Assembly: GCF_009913435.1 (NCBI RefSeq)
Contig: NZ_CP047895.1
Location: 2,735,001-2,799,000, forward strand
Reading direction: 5' to 3'
Source of the DNA: Sphingomonas changnyeongensis
Lineage (GTDB): Bacteria > Pseudomonadota > Alphaproteobacteria > Sphingomonadales > Sphingomonadaceae
DNA: 64,000 bases
The translations under genes and the position numbers were made by a program. Positions 36,263 through 45,870 of this stretch are shown piece by piece (position 1 is the stretch's first letter; each line of letters opens with the position of its first letter). The notes beneath the pieces are model-generated. The model worked only from the letters and a program-made list of their open reading frames with translations. It had not been told where the DNA came from and searched no databases.

Positions 36263-36441
36263 CGCTCGAAAAATCCCGTCAGAACAAGACCTTGCGCTTA
36301 AGCCATTTCAGCTTGAATTTTCCTTCTGAATCAGCTATCTAAGGTAGGTCAGAAAGGGTCTGTTCGCGACTGACTATTCGGGCACTGCCCGCCCTGCGAT
36401 TTGTCCCAGCTTGAGTGTGGACGATGAGGGCGGGCAGACCA

Positions 36442-37206
36442 TCAAAGCAGCTTGTTTAGTGCTTCGGAAACACTTTTCATATGCTTGTCCGGGAAGAGCT
36501 TAAGGCCGAATCTCTTGCCGTGCTTCTGGTATAGCGTGGGGCTAATGTTCCTAAAGAACCTGTCGTCGGTCATGCCCAGTGATTTCGGCTCGATGGCTGC
36601 CGTAAATGAAGACGCAGCAATGTCAGCTAAGTGCAGCGGTTTTTCGTTCTCATGCTTTAATACCACAGGCTCGGCTTCGGAGATCACCCCCCATTCCGCA
36701 CGGCAGTTATGTGCGCCAAGCCTGAGCTTTTTGAGGTAAGCGAACATTTCGTCGTATGGATACATTCGTTGCTCAGACAGAACGAGGGAACATTTGCCAT
36801 TCTGCCCTCCTGGCATCTGCGCAGCATCACGGACCGCCCAGGAAATTCGCTCAATGAGCATTTTTAACAGATAGTTATACTCGTTGGCATGATTTTCTCT
36901 GATATGCGTTCCCGCCAAGGATGGCTTGTGAATTGCTACCATGCACGTGCAGATTTTGGCCTTGCCCATTTGCTGGCTAAGGGCAAATCGGCCCTTCGCG
37001 TTTTCTTCGGAAAATTTGCGAAAAGGCTTGGCACTGTTCAAAAGCTCACGCGATTTGTCGAACAGCCCCATGACCTCACTAAGGCGGCTGTCACGCACGA
37101 TGACAGCGGCGATCCCAAGGAACTGGCTAGACCCATCGCCAAACTTGCTGCCAGAGCAGCCGCTCTCGTCGACGTAGGCCGTAAATGTTGATAGATTGCG
37201 CGTCAT
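36442..37206 (-). CDS. DUF3800 domain-containing protein
   Basis: A 254-residue protein beginning with the typical TAYVDESG motif; DUF3800 proteins are predicted RNase-H-like nucleases common in mobile elements and defence islands. A second acidic site, KPLHLADIAASSF, lies near residue 200. ATG 37206 sits in a TCATGA palindrome shared with the divergent small gene at 37205, so the two start codons overlap. Confidence 0.75.
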   Translation of the reverse strand: MTRNLSTFTAYVDESGCSGSKFGDGSSQFLGIAAVIVRDSRLSEVMGLFDKSRELLNSAKPFRKFSEENAKGRFALSQQMGKAKICTCMVAIHKPSLAGTHIRENHANEYNYLLKMLIERISWAVRDAAQMPGGQNGKCSLVLSEQRMYPYDEMFAYLKKLRLGAHNCRAEWGVISEAEPVVLKHENEKPLHLADIAASSFTAAIEPKSLGMTDDRFFRNISPTLYQKHGKRFGLKLFPDKHMKSVSEALNKLL

Positions 37207-37363
37207 GACAGCCAAAGAGACCGAACCCATGCACCAGAGTCAACTAGACAAGTTCAAGCAGGCCGGGCGCGAACTAGAAACAGACGATGACCCCAAGCGC
37301 TTTGCAGAACGGCTAGGCAAGCTGGTGAAGCATAAGCCGGTAGAGAAGCCCGATCAGTCGTAA
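37205..37363 (+). CDS. Small conserved-looking hypothetical protein
   Basis: 52 residues: hydrophilic, charged, with RELETDDDPKRFAERLGKLVKHKP. Small proteins of this form often neighbour DUF3800 or phage-type genes. It starts on the opposite strand within the DUF3800 start codon; an internal ATG at 37229 is the alternative start. Its stop overlaps the DUF3223 gene by 10 bp. Confidence 0.55.
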   Translation: MTAKETEPMHQSQLDKFKQAGRELETDDDPKRFAERLGKLVKHKPVEKPDQS

Positions 37364-37668
37364 GACTTTTTTTCAAGGCAGTGTTGGTATGACCAGTCGA
37401 TGTGAGTGCCATCTGTACGTGTGATCCAGAAGCATCGCTGGCCGGGGTAGTCCGGTGCTGCGTTCACCGAAAAATACGCTATCCCGCAACCCACCTTTTC
37501 AACTCGTTCGTCATGACGATCAAGCAGGGCCATGAGATCAAGGGCATCTGTGTCTGATACCCTGTTGTCAAGGGGGTATCGGTTCAACATCCCGCTAAAG
37601 TGAGCAGTCGCGTCGCCAGCCTTCGCGAATGTGCGAGTGCGGATTGAGATTTGTCTTGCCTTACCCAT
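37354..37668 (-). CDS. DUF3223-like small protein
   Basis: A 104-residue protein starting MGKARQISIRTRTF. FAKAGDATAHFSGMLNRY, VSDTDALDLMALLDRHDE and the C-terminal CFWITRTDGTHIDWSYQHC match the DUF3223 (DCL-type) pattern found in phage and island genes. It overlaps the KilA-N gene's 3' end by 8 bp, so the two are an operon. Function unknown. Confidence 0.65.
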   Translation of the reverse strand: MGKARQISIRTRTFAKAGDATAHFSGMLNRYPLDNRVSDTDALDLMALLDRHDERVEKVGCGIAYFSVNAAPDYPGQRCFWITRTDGTHIDWSYQHCLEKKSYD

Positions 37669-38455
37669 TGGTTCTGTCCTCGATGAATCCGACAATGTCG
37701 TTGTAATTTGGTAGCGCCAGAAGATTTTGAAGATGGGGGATGGCATTGGTGTCGCGACTACCAAAGTAGTCGATTGCGCGCTTGTGCATCCACTCCTCCA
37801 CGAAATGACGTCTGAAATCTGGGAGCACGCGAATAGGATAGGCGCGCGCGTTGACAATGCGGCCGTCCTCGTAGCGGTGCTGGTAGCTAGGCATCGAATC
37901 AGGATCGTGCCCGTTCTCTCGCAGCCATTTTGAGAACATGCGGCCCTCGGAAATGTCAGGCACCATTGTGTCTGGCATTACGTATCCCATTTGCTCAAGT
38001 GGCGCGATCAGAGCGATGGTCATTTCGTTGAGCATTGAGAAATGGCCATTGGGCACGTTAGTCAGGTTCGCCATATAGCGGCGCAAGTGATAGGGAAGAT
38101 TGCCGCCAGGAATTTGGCCGGACATCCAGTCAAAGACCCACTGTGTCACCTTGACGGCGAACTCAGGTGATAGCCATTGCGCTAGGTTTATCGCCACTTG
38201 TGGATGAACCCACGTGCCGCGAAGCTCGTTTGCCCCAGTGGTTATAGTCTGAATTAGGAGGTCCCTGCGAATCTGCAGGGACCCCTCTAGAGCCGCTATG
38301 AACGCGTCGGCGCTACGCCTATAGGACGACCATTCGCGACCGGCTGCCTTGCACATAGCAGTGGCATTAACATAGCCGTCTCTCACCCGTTGATGGACAA
38401 CCTCGCGGGCAATTTCATAAGTCACAAGCGGTAATGCGATTTGGAATTCGGCCAT
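37661..38455 (-). CDS. KilA-N domain-containing protein
   Basis: A 264-residue protein with an N-terminal KilA-N DNA-binding domain (YVNATAMCKAAGREWSSYRR; TWVHPQVAINLAQWLSPEFAVKVTQWVFDWM, residues 25-130). The C-terminal half (residues 150-264) is of unknown family. KilA-N proteins are phage or plasmid regulators or antirepressors. ATG 38455 has a G-rich Shine-Dalgarno-like stretch; a longer start at 38485 is possible. Confidence 0.75.
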   Translation of the reverse strand: MAEFQIALPLVTYEIAREVVHQRVRDGYVNATAMCKAAGREWSSYRRSADAFIAALEGSLQIRRDLLIQTITTGANELRGTWVHPQVAINLAQWLSPEFAVKVTQWVFDWMSGQIPGGNLPYHLRRYMANLTNVPNGHFSMLNEMTIALIAPLEQMGYVMPDTMVPDISEGRMFSKWLRENGHDPDSMPSYQHRYEDGRIVNARAYPIRVLPDFRRHFVEEWMHKRAIDYFGSRDTNAIPHLQNLLALPNYNDIVGFIEDRTNG

Positions 38456-39159
38456 ACTACGCCCCCACGTTAGGAGCCTAAACATGGCAGACGAGCGCGG
38501 AGAGTCGACCCCCGCTTTTTGCGGGATCACCAACCAACCCGGTTAGCCCTAAAATCCTGCGGCCCACGCAATTCCGCCATGGGTTTGTAAGGTGCATAAT
38601 CGCCATACTCTATGCGGCAAATCCGAGCCTGCACGCGACTGCGTGCGGCGTCACGCTTAACATTCGGTAGTGACGCAGTTGCAGCAAGAGCAGCCCCGAC
38701 TTCGATGTGCAACCGGGGGCAGCGACCACGATGGCTGACTGGCGGAGCTCGACGCAATCCGCCACCCTTGGTCTGTCTTTAGTCCCACCCCGGCCAAGCA
38801 GGGTTTCTCTGCGCCAGCCAGGTCACCGCTTGTACCAAGACCGCTGTTCCGGTTCCCTGACTTACCTGCCAACGACGCTACGATTTTCGCGTCGTGCGCG
38901 GTGATCATGGCGAGCGTCCACTCTGCTGCCGGAGAGAACCAGGCCAGCTACGGCGCGCCGGTCAGCCCGGTTGCCTGCATGGCAGGGGGACCCACTGCCG
39001 TAGCTGCGCATCATCGCTTACCTAGACCGGCGCCGAAGCACCCGACACCCTGATCGGTGCTGAACATGACCAAATATATAAATAGAACAAGAAATATAAT
39101 AATATTATTTCGGCCTGCGCTGCGTATTCAATACACCTACGAGTCTCTATCAAGCGTGA
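38456..39159. other. Gene-free stretch between KilA-N and lipase genes
   Basis: 704 bp with no reading frame I can support on either strand. The last 100 bp are strongly A/T rich (ATATAAATAG, AATATTATTTC) and precede the lipase stop. It may be a remnant joining two inserted blocks. Confidence 0.5.
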
Positions 39160-41481
39160 CTACGCAATATTGAACCATGAGATTTCCGGGGAATGGTTGA
39201 CGAGCAATGCACCAAACTGTTCAGTCTGATAACCATAATCAACGACAGAGTGGCTAACCATAGCCGTCAAAGGAAGTGAAGGCAATCCAGGCGCCGCCCC
39301 CAAGACGAGATTGATACCTTCCTCCCCAGCTGTATGAAAAAAGACTCCATTAAATATGAGCGGAGGCATTTTTAGGTACCATGTGCTATTGAGTAGGTTG
39401 TATGGATTTCCATATGCATAAGAGTCATATACAGTCGAAAAGACCTCGCCAAGTTCTATAGAGTCCCCGGTGCTGTTTACTCTCACTGTGAGGTTCCCAA
39501 CCAAATCGTGCGCGGTACCTATTTCTGGATGCCAGTCTGCATATATAATGATTGGATCGTAGAATATAGTTACGTCGGACATGGGAATAGACCCCATATC
39601 AATACTGCTTATGCCCCATGTCTTTCGTTCGACAATGGACCCGTCCGACAGCTCAAAGAACGCACCGACATTTGCCTGCCGGATTATGTCTTGTCCGCCT
39701 CCGTAGTCAAACATAACATAGTTAGGCGAATCTGACCAAAATCCGATCAGCGCTGAATCATATGCTTCGATTATGTCGTTCCCACTCCCGCCCTCTATTG
39801 CATTATATTTGCCCTGACTCATAATAATGATTGTGTCGTTACCATTCCCACCAAATATATAGTCACCATCCCCCTGAGATATCAGCCTGTCGTCACCGGC
39901 GCCGCCGTCAAGGTAATTCCACCCGCTGCCGCCCCATATTTCGTCATCCCCCGCATCGCCGCGAAGAAAATCCCATCCGTCGTTGCCAAACAACGTGTCG
40001 TTACCGTCTCCTCCGAGAATAATATCAATGTTTGATGATCCTTGGACTATATCGCCAGCCACGCTCCCGACGGTTATGTGAGTTCCCGAATTGTCGTTTA
40101 GAACAACGCTTTGATAATACGGGGCCAGTACAAGCATCGATATTTCGCTTGAGGTCTCGAGTATAAGAGATGAATTGGCAGTTGCTGCGGGGGCAATTTG
40201 ATATGTAATCTGCTTGATGTCGTTTCTGCTCAGCCAGCTGAACCACGAAAAGGCCTGGTCCAGCCCATCTTCAACCCCTGAGCTTGACAATGCCTGATCA
40301 ATCAAGTTTGACCGCTCGGATGGGTCGACGGCTGAGTTTCCAAATGTCCACATTCTTTCGCGAAAGTCGACAGTTATGCTGGCTTGATTATCTGAAACCC
40401 TTAACGCTCCGAGAGATCTCTCCTGGTCCTGAGATATAAGGATCGAGTTCTTGGCCAATAAACCGGCATACTCAATGGCAGTGTTGGCAAGCAACGGAGC
40501 CGACACAGTGTATACGGATGGCGCGGACGAGGAACTTTGCGCAACGGCCAAGTCCTGCGCATCATTAAAGAATGATCTGGCTGCAGTGTCGCCCCAGGGC
40601 TTCCGCGAATCAGGTCCATCGACCACCGAATATGCGATTGCCATATTCATCTTAGTTGAGGCACTTCCGGTGCCAAGGAGATCCGAGAACCCAATCCTAT
40701 TCGCAATCTCGTTGGAAAAGAATGAATCAAGAACGATTTGCGCGGCGGACTCCCAACTCGAGAATCCAATATCTTGATGTCTTGCATACGTGAGTAGAGC
40801 GTGCAGCGCGCTACTATGTAGATTTATGGACTGGTTGGGGTATAGATATGGAGACTGAAACGGCAGAGCGACCTGCGGCGTTGTCTGCGCGATTCTCAGA
40901 ATCTGATTAACTTCTCCATCAACAAATAATGTCTTTATTCGCGACGTATTCAGATCCGTTATCGGACCGTCTCCGTAGATAGCATTTCGGAGTTCGCTAA
41001 GTCCGAGTTCATCTTGGGCGATTGCGGTCTGTCGGACCGTCGCCGCCGCGGCCTCAAACGCCATGTTGGCTATCAGGGTCGCAGGCAAGCCATGCAGCGC
41101 AGCCACATATCCGGCAAGTCCTCCTCCTAGTGAATGCCCTGTAATAATCGTCGAACCCGCGAACCCTCTTCCATAGTCATTGTAAACGCGTAACGCCTCA
41201 ACTGCCTGTGCGGATAGTCCCCCAAGTTGAGTGGGCCAACCAGCAATTGGGTCATAAAGAAAGCTGTCTGTCCCTCTGTATGATATGACGCGATCGGAAT
41301 TCGCGAGATTATTATTTTCGGAACTTATAATGTACACCGAAGCCGAAAAAGAGATATTGTCTTGGACTATTGTGTCTATATATGTTGCATCCCCGATATG
41401 CGCGGACCCCATAGATAGTGTCGGGCTATTACCGCGATTATATGCGTCCATTGCCAATACGGCAAGCAGTAGGTCATCCAT
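39160..41481 (-). CDS. Class 3 lipase-like protein with RTX calcium-binding repeats
   Basis: A 773-residue protein with no signal peptide. The N-terminal alpha/beta hydrolase domain has the lipase nucleophile elbow TGHSLGGGLAG (Ser117) and upstream VISYRGT; a string of GGxGxDxLx nonapeptides at about residues 480-560 (ILGGDGNDTLFG, LDGGAGDDRLIS, IFGGNGNDTIII) is the RTX signal for type I secretion. The remaining C-terminus is unassigned. It starts 5 bp after a lipoprotein gene, which suggests a toxin-immunity pair: a secreted or delivered phospholipase and a periplasmic protector. Base composition is A/T richer than the neighbours. The pairing is inference. Confidence 0.78.
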   Translation of the reverse strand: MDDLLLAVLAMDAYNRGNSPTLSMGSAHIGDATYIDTIVQDNISFSASVYIISSENNNLANSDRVISYRGTDSFLYDPIAGWPTQLGGLSAQAVEALRVYNDYGRGFAGSTIITGHSLGGGLAGYVAALHGLPATLIANMAFEAAAATVRQTAIAQDELGLSELRNAIYGDGPITDLNTSRIKTLFVDGEVNQILRIAQTTPQVALPFQSPYLYPNQSINLHSSALHALLTYARHQDIGFSSWESAAQIVLDSFFSNEIANRIGFSDLLGTGSASTKMNMAIAYSVVDGPDSRKPWGDTAARSFFNDAQDLAVAQSSSSAPSVYTVSAPLLANTAIEYAGLLAKNSILISQDQERSLGALRVSDNQASITVDFRERMWTFGNSAVDPSERSNLIDQALSSSGVEDGLDQAFSWFSWLSRNDIKQITYQIAPAATANSSLILETSSEISMLVLAPYYQSVVLNDNSGTHITVGSVAGDIVQGSSNIDIILGGDGNDTLFGNDGWDFLRGDAGDDEIWGGSGWNYLDGGAGDDRLISQGDGDYIFGGNGNDTIIIMSQGKYNAIEGGSGNDIIEAYDSALIGFWSDSPNYVMFDYGGGQDIIRQANVGAFFELSDGSIVERKTWGISSIDMGSIPMSDVTIFYDPIIIYADWHPEIGTAHDLVGNLTVRVNSTGDSIELGEVFSTVYDSYAYGNPYNLLNSTWYLKMPPLIFNGVFFHTAGEEGINLVLGAAPGLPSLPLTAMVSHSVVDYGYQTEQFGALLVNHSPEISWFNIA

Positions 41482-41486
41482 GATAC

Positions 41487-42113
41487 CTAAACTCCGTGCC
41501 TTAGACCAGATATCTCTATCAAATCGAAGTCCAAAAGACCAACATCATTAATCCAAGGTATCTTGTTATCAAGAGTTCGTTGTGGCTGTGCGGATGTTGT
41601 GCAAACATAGGCGCGGCGTAGGCTGTATTTTTCGCCGAACTTTGTTTTCAATTCATCGGATCTCATTCTCCTTGCAGACTTTATATTGTTTATGTTGGAA
41701 AAATATATAAGATCGGGTTGGTACTCCTTTTCAACGATCTTGCAGACCGGCCTGTCTTTGAGGTCCGAAATCGCCGTTTTCGGATCGCCTTGCGAATGAG
41801 GCCGTCGCTGAGACCAGATCAGTGTGTATAGAGGCCCTCTGCCGCCAGACCGACGAGAAACAAGCGCAAACAAGGTTATCCCATTCGGGAGATCCACGAA
41901 GGGGACGTCTCCGGTTAAATCTATCTTCTGGCCACCGCCGATGTTTTCAGGCATAGGAATATTGTAACCATGAATATTCATGACAGATGAGCCGGAACGC
42001 AGGCCGTCCGGAGTGTTCACCTCGACCGTATATCTGAAGTTAACCGACCCAAGATCGCTGCAGCTCGCCATGAGCGCAACAATCGGGGCCAGTGGAAGAA
42101 GTCGTCGGTTCAT
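41487..42113 (-). CDS. Putative lipoprotein, immunity candidate for the adjacent lipase
   Basis: 208 residues starting MNRRLLPLAPIVALMASC; the hydrophobic stretch and terminal cysteine act as a lipobox (methionine at -3 is atypical). No known domain recognised. It lies immediately upstream of the lipase in the same operon, the arrangement seen for many lipase effector/immunity pairs in which the immunity protein is a lipoprotein. A second copy exists at 32417-33049 without a lipase. Confidence 0.65.
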   Translation of the reverse strand: MNRRLLPLAPIVALMASCSDLGSVNFRYTVEVNTPDGLRSGSSVMNIHGYNIPMPENIGGGQKIDLTGDVPFVDLPNGITLFALVSRRSGGRGPLYTLIWSQRRPHSQGDPKTAISDLKDRPVCKIVEKEYQPDLIYFSNINNIKSARRMRSDELKTKFGEKYSLRRAYVCTTSAQPQRTLDNKIPWINDVGLLDFDLIEISGLRHGV

Positions 42114-42512
42114 AAACTGCGCCCTTTGCGACATGATTTGCACGATCTAGCCCCATAGACCAGATGGGAATCAATCCAGAGTGAACGGGATATTCAGCCA
42201 TCGCGTTGGATAAGGTCGTCGCATTCATCCGTCGACCAATCCGCCCGTCTCGACCGCGCCGGGGCTGCGAGCGGCTCCAGCCCTTGAGGGGCAGTTTGAG
42301 AATGGCTGAGCGTAAGGGAAATGGGTCATTCATTTCCGGGATGCGGGTTCCGGCGAGCGGTGGCCCGATGACCGAATGAGAGAAACACGCGAAGCTGTCG
42401 ATCACCTGGCCGGTCCTGGCCGCATCATCGAAGCGCGGTCATAGGTCCATGGCTGATCCTGGCCAGGCGCTGCTCGCTTTGCGCACCTGCCCCCTTCCAG
42501 CGGTCGCTTCGA
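41487..42512. repeat. Duplicated segment, copy B
   Basis: Matches 32417-33450. The non-coding part from 42114 to 42512 is nearly identical to its partner and stops abruptly at the same point (after CTTCCAGCG). From 42513 to the HNH gene at 42642 I see nothing. Confidence 0.8.
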
Positions 42513-42641
42513 TCCGGCCATGCCAGACGCCCAGACGAGATGTCTCCCGCCGGTTACCTCAAACCAATCAAGGTCCGGCAAACCCGACGCGGTGCATCAT
42601 GCAATCCATGACAGGCCAGTGGAGAGCTGTTGACCTGCCCC

Positions 42642-42980
42642 CTATCGCCACCTGCCTGCGGCGAGGCGGCGCTGGACATGGGCGCGGAACTGTTCGGGGG
42701 TGAGCTGCCATTTGCGGCGGTGGCGTCGCATGTTGCAGAGGCGACAGGCGGCGGCGATGTTGTCGCGATCGGTGCGGCCGCCGTTCTGCCGCGGCACCAG
42801 GTGCTCGGCCGTGGCCTTGAAGGCTCTGGCAGCGCGGGGGCGGATGCCATGCGCCTCGCCAAACGCCCGCTGGGCCAGCGCGCCGCCAAGCCACATCTGG
42901 GCATCGCAGTAGATGCAGCGGCCATTCTGACGCTCGAACGCTTCTGTTCGATAACGCGCATTGGTGTTTTTCTTCGGCAC
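42642..42980 (-). CDS. HNH endonuclease
   Basis: A 112-residue nuclease with a zinc site (CIYC and CRLC) around the catalytic EHLVPRQNGGRTDRDNIAAAC segment, the full HNH signature. Such small HNH proteins are common in mobile elements and can be homing or packaging nucleases. It is in the same direction as the relaxase module upstream. Confidence 0.85.
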   Translation of the reverse strand: MPKKNTNARYRTEAFERQNGRCIYCDAQMWLGGALAQRAFGEAHGIRPRAARAFKATAEHLVPRQNGGRTDRDNIAAACRLCNMRRHRRKWQLTPEQFRAHVQRRLAAGRWR

Positions 42981-43069
42981 GCTCGGCTCCGGGGTGTGGC
43001 TGTCGCGAAGCGCTTTTCCTCACTTCCCGACCTCTTCCCCTTCGACCTCACCCACCTCGCCCCGAGGGA

Positions 43070-44713
43070 TCACCGCCCGCGCTGGTTGCGGTGCGCCCAG
43101 GCCATCTGCAGCTGGAGCAGTTTGGCCTGTGCTTCGGCCTCGGCCCGGGCCTTGGCCTGCGCTTCGGCCTGCGCCTTGCGGGCTGCCTCGGCCTCCTGCT
43201 CGGCCCGTGCCTTGCGCGCCGCCTCGGGATCCACTTCAGCCCGCATGCTGCGAACCCTCTCGACGTGCTGGTCCGCGACCGGCGCAGCGCGCACCGGCTG
43301 CGATCGCACGCGCGCGACCGCGACGGACGGTACAGGTGGCTGGATCGCGCGGGGCCGCTCCTGCGCCTGCGAGACGGGTGCCCGCCGCCGCACGGGCGCA
43401 GCCACAGGCCGTGGCTTTGGTCGTGCGAGGTCAGGCCGCACTGTAGCAAGAAACGCGTCCCAGCTCGGCTTTGCCACCCGCGCAAGCGGCCGCGCCTCGC
43501 TCCGGTGGCGGCTGATGATCGCGCCCAGCGCCTCGGCCCGCTCCAGCTTGAACCGGCTGTAAAAGGCCCTGCGCTCATGGACCGGCAGCGCCTGCGCGCG
43601 CGCCTTGCGCTCCCGGTTGAGCGCATTGCGCGCGCGGTCCAATTCAAGCTTCTGCCGCGCGCGCAGCGCCTTGCGTTCGGCGGCGCGGTGCAACGCGTCG
43701 ACACGATGTTCGGCGAGCATCTGCCGATACTGGGCGCGCAGTGCGGCATCCTTCACGTCTGGCCGCGCCGGCACCTCTGCTGCACGTTTCGGCCACCAGT
43801 CCATCAGGCGCTCGACGCCGGGCCCATGACGTGCCTCGATCTGGCGCAGGCCGTAACGCCGATCGGCGCGATCAAGGTCGGACGCCCTGATCCGGTTGCC
43901 ACGGTCCCAGACGTCGACAATCACCAGACCGCGCAGTTCGGGGCCGGCCTTTGTGTCACGGAACACCGGCTCCAGATCGAGCCCCAGACCGGCAAGCACG
44001 CGCCGTTTGGCGGGCCAGTTGGGCTGGTCGAGTGCGGCGCGAATGTCATCGGCGCGGTCGAGCAGCGCGACCGACCCGATGCGTTGCTGCCGGCGTTCGG
44101 CGGGCGCGCGAACGGGTGCCGGTCCGCGCAGAGCACGGTGTCTGGCCGCCTCCTGCGGCGTCATGAGCCGGCGCAGGCCAAGCTCATCTTCAAGCCTGCG
44201 GCACAGCGCCTGCACGCGCATCAGCGCGCGGAAGTCATAGGTGCGGCGTGCACGCTCGCGCTCGGGCACGTCGCGCACCCGGTCCTCGGGGATCGGGTGT
44301 GCCCCAAAGCCGGTGGTGCGGGCACCCTTGCGCAGGAACCAGCGCTTGGGCGGTGTCTTGCCGGTGTCGGGATCGACCGTGCACCAGAACACATGCACAT
44401 GGTCATGCTGCTTGTCGCGGTGGCGCACCACAACGCGCGGATGCCCGGCAAGGCACAGTTCCCGGCCGACCTTGTCGACCGCGAGCATCCACTCGTCCCT
44501 CGACAGCTGACCATCCTCGTGCGCCGCCGACAGCGACAGATGCATGAGCGGGCTGCGCACCCGTGCGCTGAGTGAGGCGATCGCGGCCATCTCGCCGGCG
44601 GCTGCATCGATGCTCGACACGCCGTCGAGATCGAGCAGTTCATGATCGCGGTTGTCGACGAGATAATCGACCAGGCCGGCAAAGTTCGCACCCCGGGTGA
44701 TGTTGGGGATCAT
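43070..44713 (-). CDS. Relaxase/mobilisation nuclease (VirD2/MobA-like)
   Basis: A 547-residue relaxase. The N-terminal domain begins [19 protein letters not shown] and carries the metal-binding histidines in [17 protein letters not shown]; the middle is helical, and the C-terminus is a long alanine/glutamate-rich coiled coil (residues 495-540). A relaxase nicks oriT and pilots the DNA strand during conjugation. It overlaps the MobC-like gene by 4 bp (ATGA). Confidence 0.85.
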
Positions 44714-45027
44714 GACCGGGCGATCCGCGCTGCGGCGAGGAGGTCATCATAGACGGCGCGCAGTTCGGCTGCCGTCACCTGGCCGCCGCCATTGAGGCGA
44801 CGGGCGATCTGGTTGATGTTCCCGCCCAGGCGGCGGATCTCGGTCACGAGCTCGCGGGACGGGATGATCTGGCGTGACGCGCGGTTGACGAGGCGGCGCA
44901 GCAGCTCGGCCTCGCTGCAGCCGGAATAGCGCGCCAGTTCGGCAAGGCGGGCAAACTCGGCAGCGCTCCAGCGGGTGGAGCGAACGATCTGGCGCTGCCG
45001 GGTCTCGGATCCGGATTTGCCGGGCAT
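44710..45027 (-). CDS. MobC-like relaxosome accessory protein
   Basis: 105 residues, with a ribbon-helix-helix-like [30 protein letters not shown] and the mobilisation-protein motif [13 protein letters not shown]. MobC proteins open the oriT region and recruit the relaxase. ATG 45027 follows the candidate oriT region. Confidence 0.82.
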
Positions 45028-45075
45028 GTTTCTTCCCTCTGCATCTGCTGATTGTCCGGGGGCGGCGGGAGGGGT

Positions 45076-45100
45076 CCGGGGAGGGAAAAACCCTCCCCGG
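45076..45100. other. Candidate oriT hairpin
   Basis: A perfect 10-bp stem CCGGGGAGGG / CCCTCCCCGG with an AAAAA loop, upstream of mobC and the relaxase gene, where oriT usually lies. It could instead be a terminator, since no nick consensus is recognisable. Confidence 0.4.
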
Positions 45101-45285
45101 CAAGGTCGGGCCAACGCAGGCCAGGCGACAGAGCGGAGCGACAGAGCCTGGGCCATGCGCCGCGCTCGGCGGCGCGGTAGTCGTTGGCCAGCCCTTGCTC
45201 CTTTCCTCCTTATTCGGATTAGCGGGTGTTTCAGGGGGAGGCCCGGCCACGGATTGTGGCCGGGCACTCAACGACCGGCTGGCGA

Positions 45286-45870
45286 TCAGAGACCGGTTGC
45301 GCGCCGGTCCGCATAGTCCGCAGCGCACAGGCGGGCGCGGTTCACGAACACATCGCTGCGGATCGCGCCGGTCCTCGCGGCCTTCCCGGAAGCGGTCACC
45401 GATGCACCGACCGCGCCGTCGATGCACGCCGCGAAGGCGGTTTCAGAGAGAACCTGATTGCTCTGCCGGTCATATGCATAGGCGAAGCGCAGACAGGACC
45501 AGCCGGAGATGAAGCCGAGCAGGAAGAGGATCGCGAGGATCACCGAATAGCGCTGGAAGCGGCTCGCCGCATCGGTCTGCGCGTGCCAGGGCAGATTGTC
45601 CATGACCCGTCGCCAGACCTTGTCTGCGACCGCCATCGCATAGGTTTCGCCCTGCGACGTCGCATATTCGCGCGAGGTGATCATGAGCTTGTCGATGCTG
45701 CGGTTGATCTCGCCCAGATGGTGCCCCCTCAGCACCTGTTCGACGAGGAAGGCCGGATCTTCCTTGAGTGCATCGGGCGCGCGGGCAAGCATCGCCTCGA
45801 TGCTCTCGATTTCGAACTGCTCCGGCTCGCGGCCGACGACATCGACAAAGGTGGCTTTGATACTTTTCAT
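45286..45870 (-). CDS. Hypothetical single-pass membrane protein of the mobilisation module
   Basis: 194 residues with one strong transmembrane segment (about residues 115-135, SVILAILFLLGFISGW). The part before the membrane segment is charged and helical. It overlaps the ParA-like gene by 4 bp, so it is likely part of the transfer operon. No family recognised. Confidence 0.6.
   Translation of the reverse strand: MKSIKATFVDVVGREPEQFEIESIEAMLARAPDALKEDPAFLVEQVLRGHHLGEINRSIDKLMITSREYATSQGETYAMAVADKVWRRVMDNLPWHAQTDAASRFQRYSVILAILFLLGFISGWSCLRFAYAYDRQSNQVLSETAFAACIDGAVGASVTASGKAARTGAIRSDVFVNRARLCAADYADRRATGL

Noticed and set aside
35231..36360. Terminal inverted repeats for the IS1595-family element
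   Set aside because: TACTCTAGGCGATT and the complement of the right flank share only a loose match and no target duplication is visible, so the ends are left undefined.
39760..40030. Tandem DNA repeat or CRISPR-like array
   Set aside because: The periodicity is the coding of RTX nonapeptides in the lipase; there are no identical repeats with spacers anywhere in the window.
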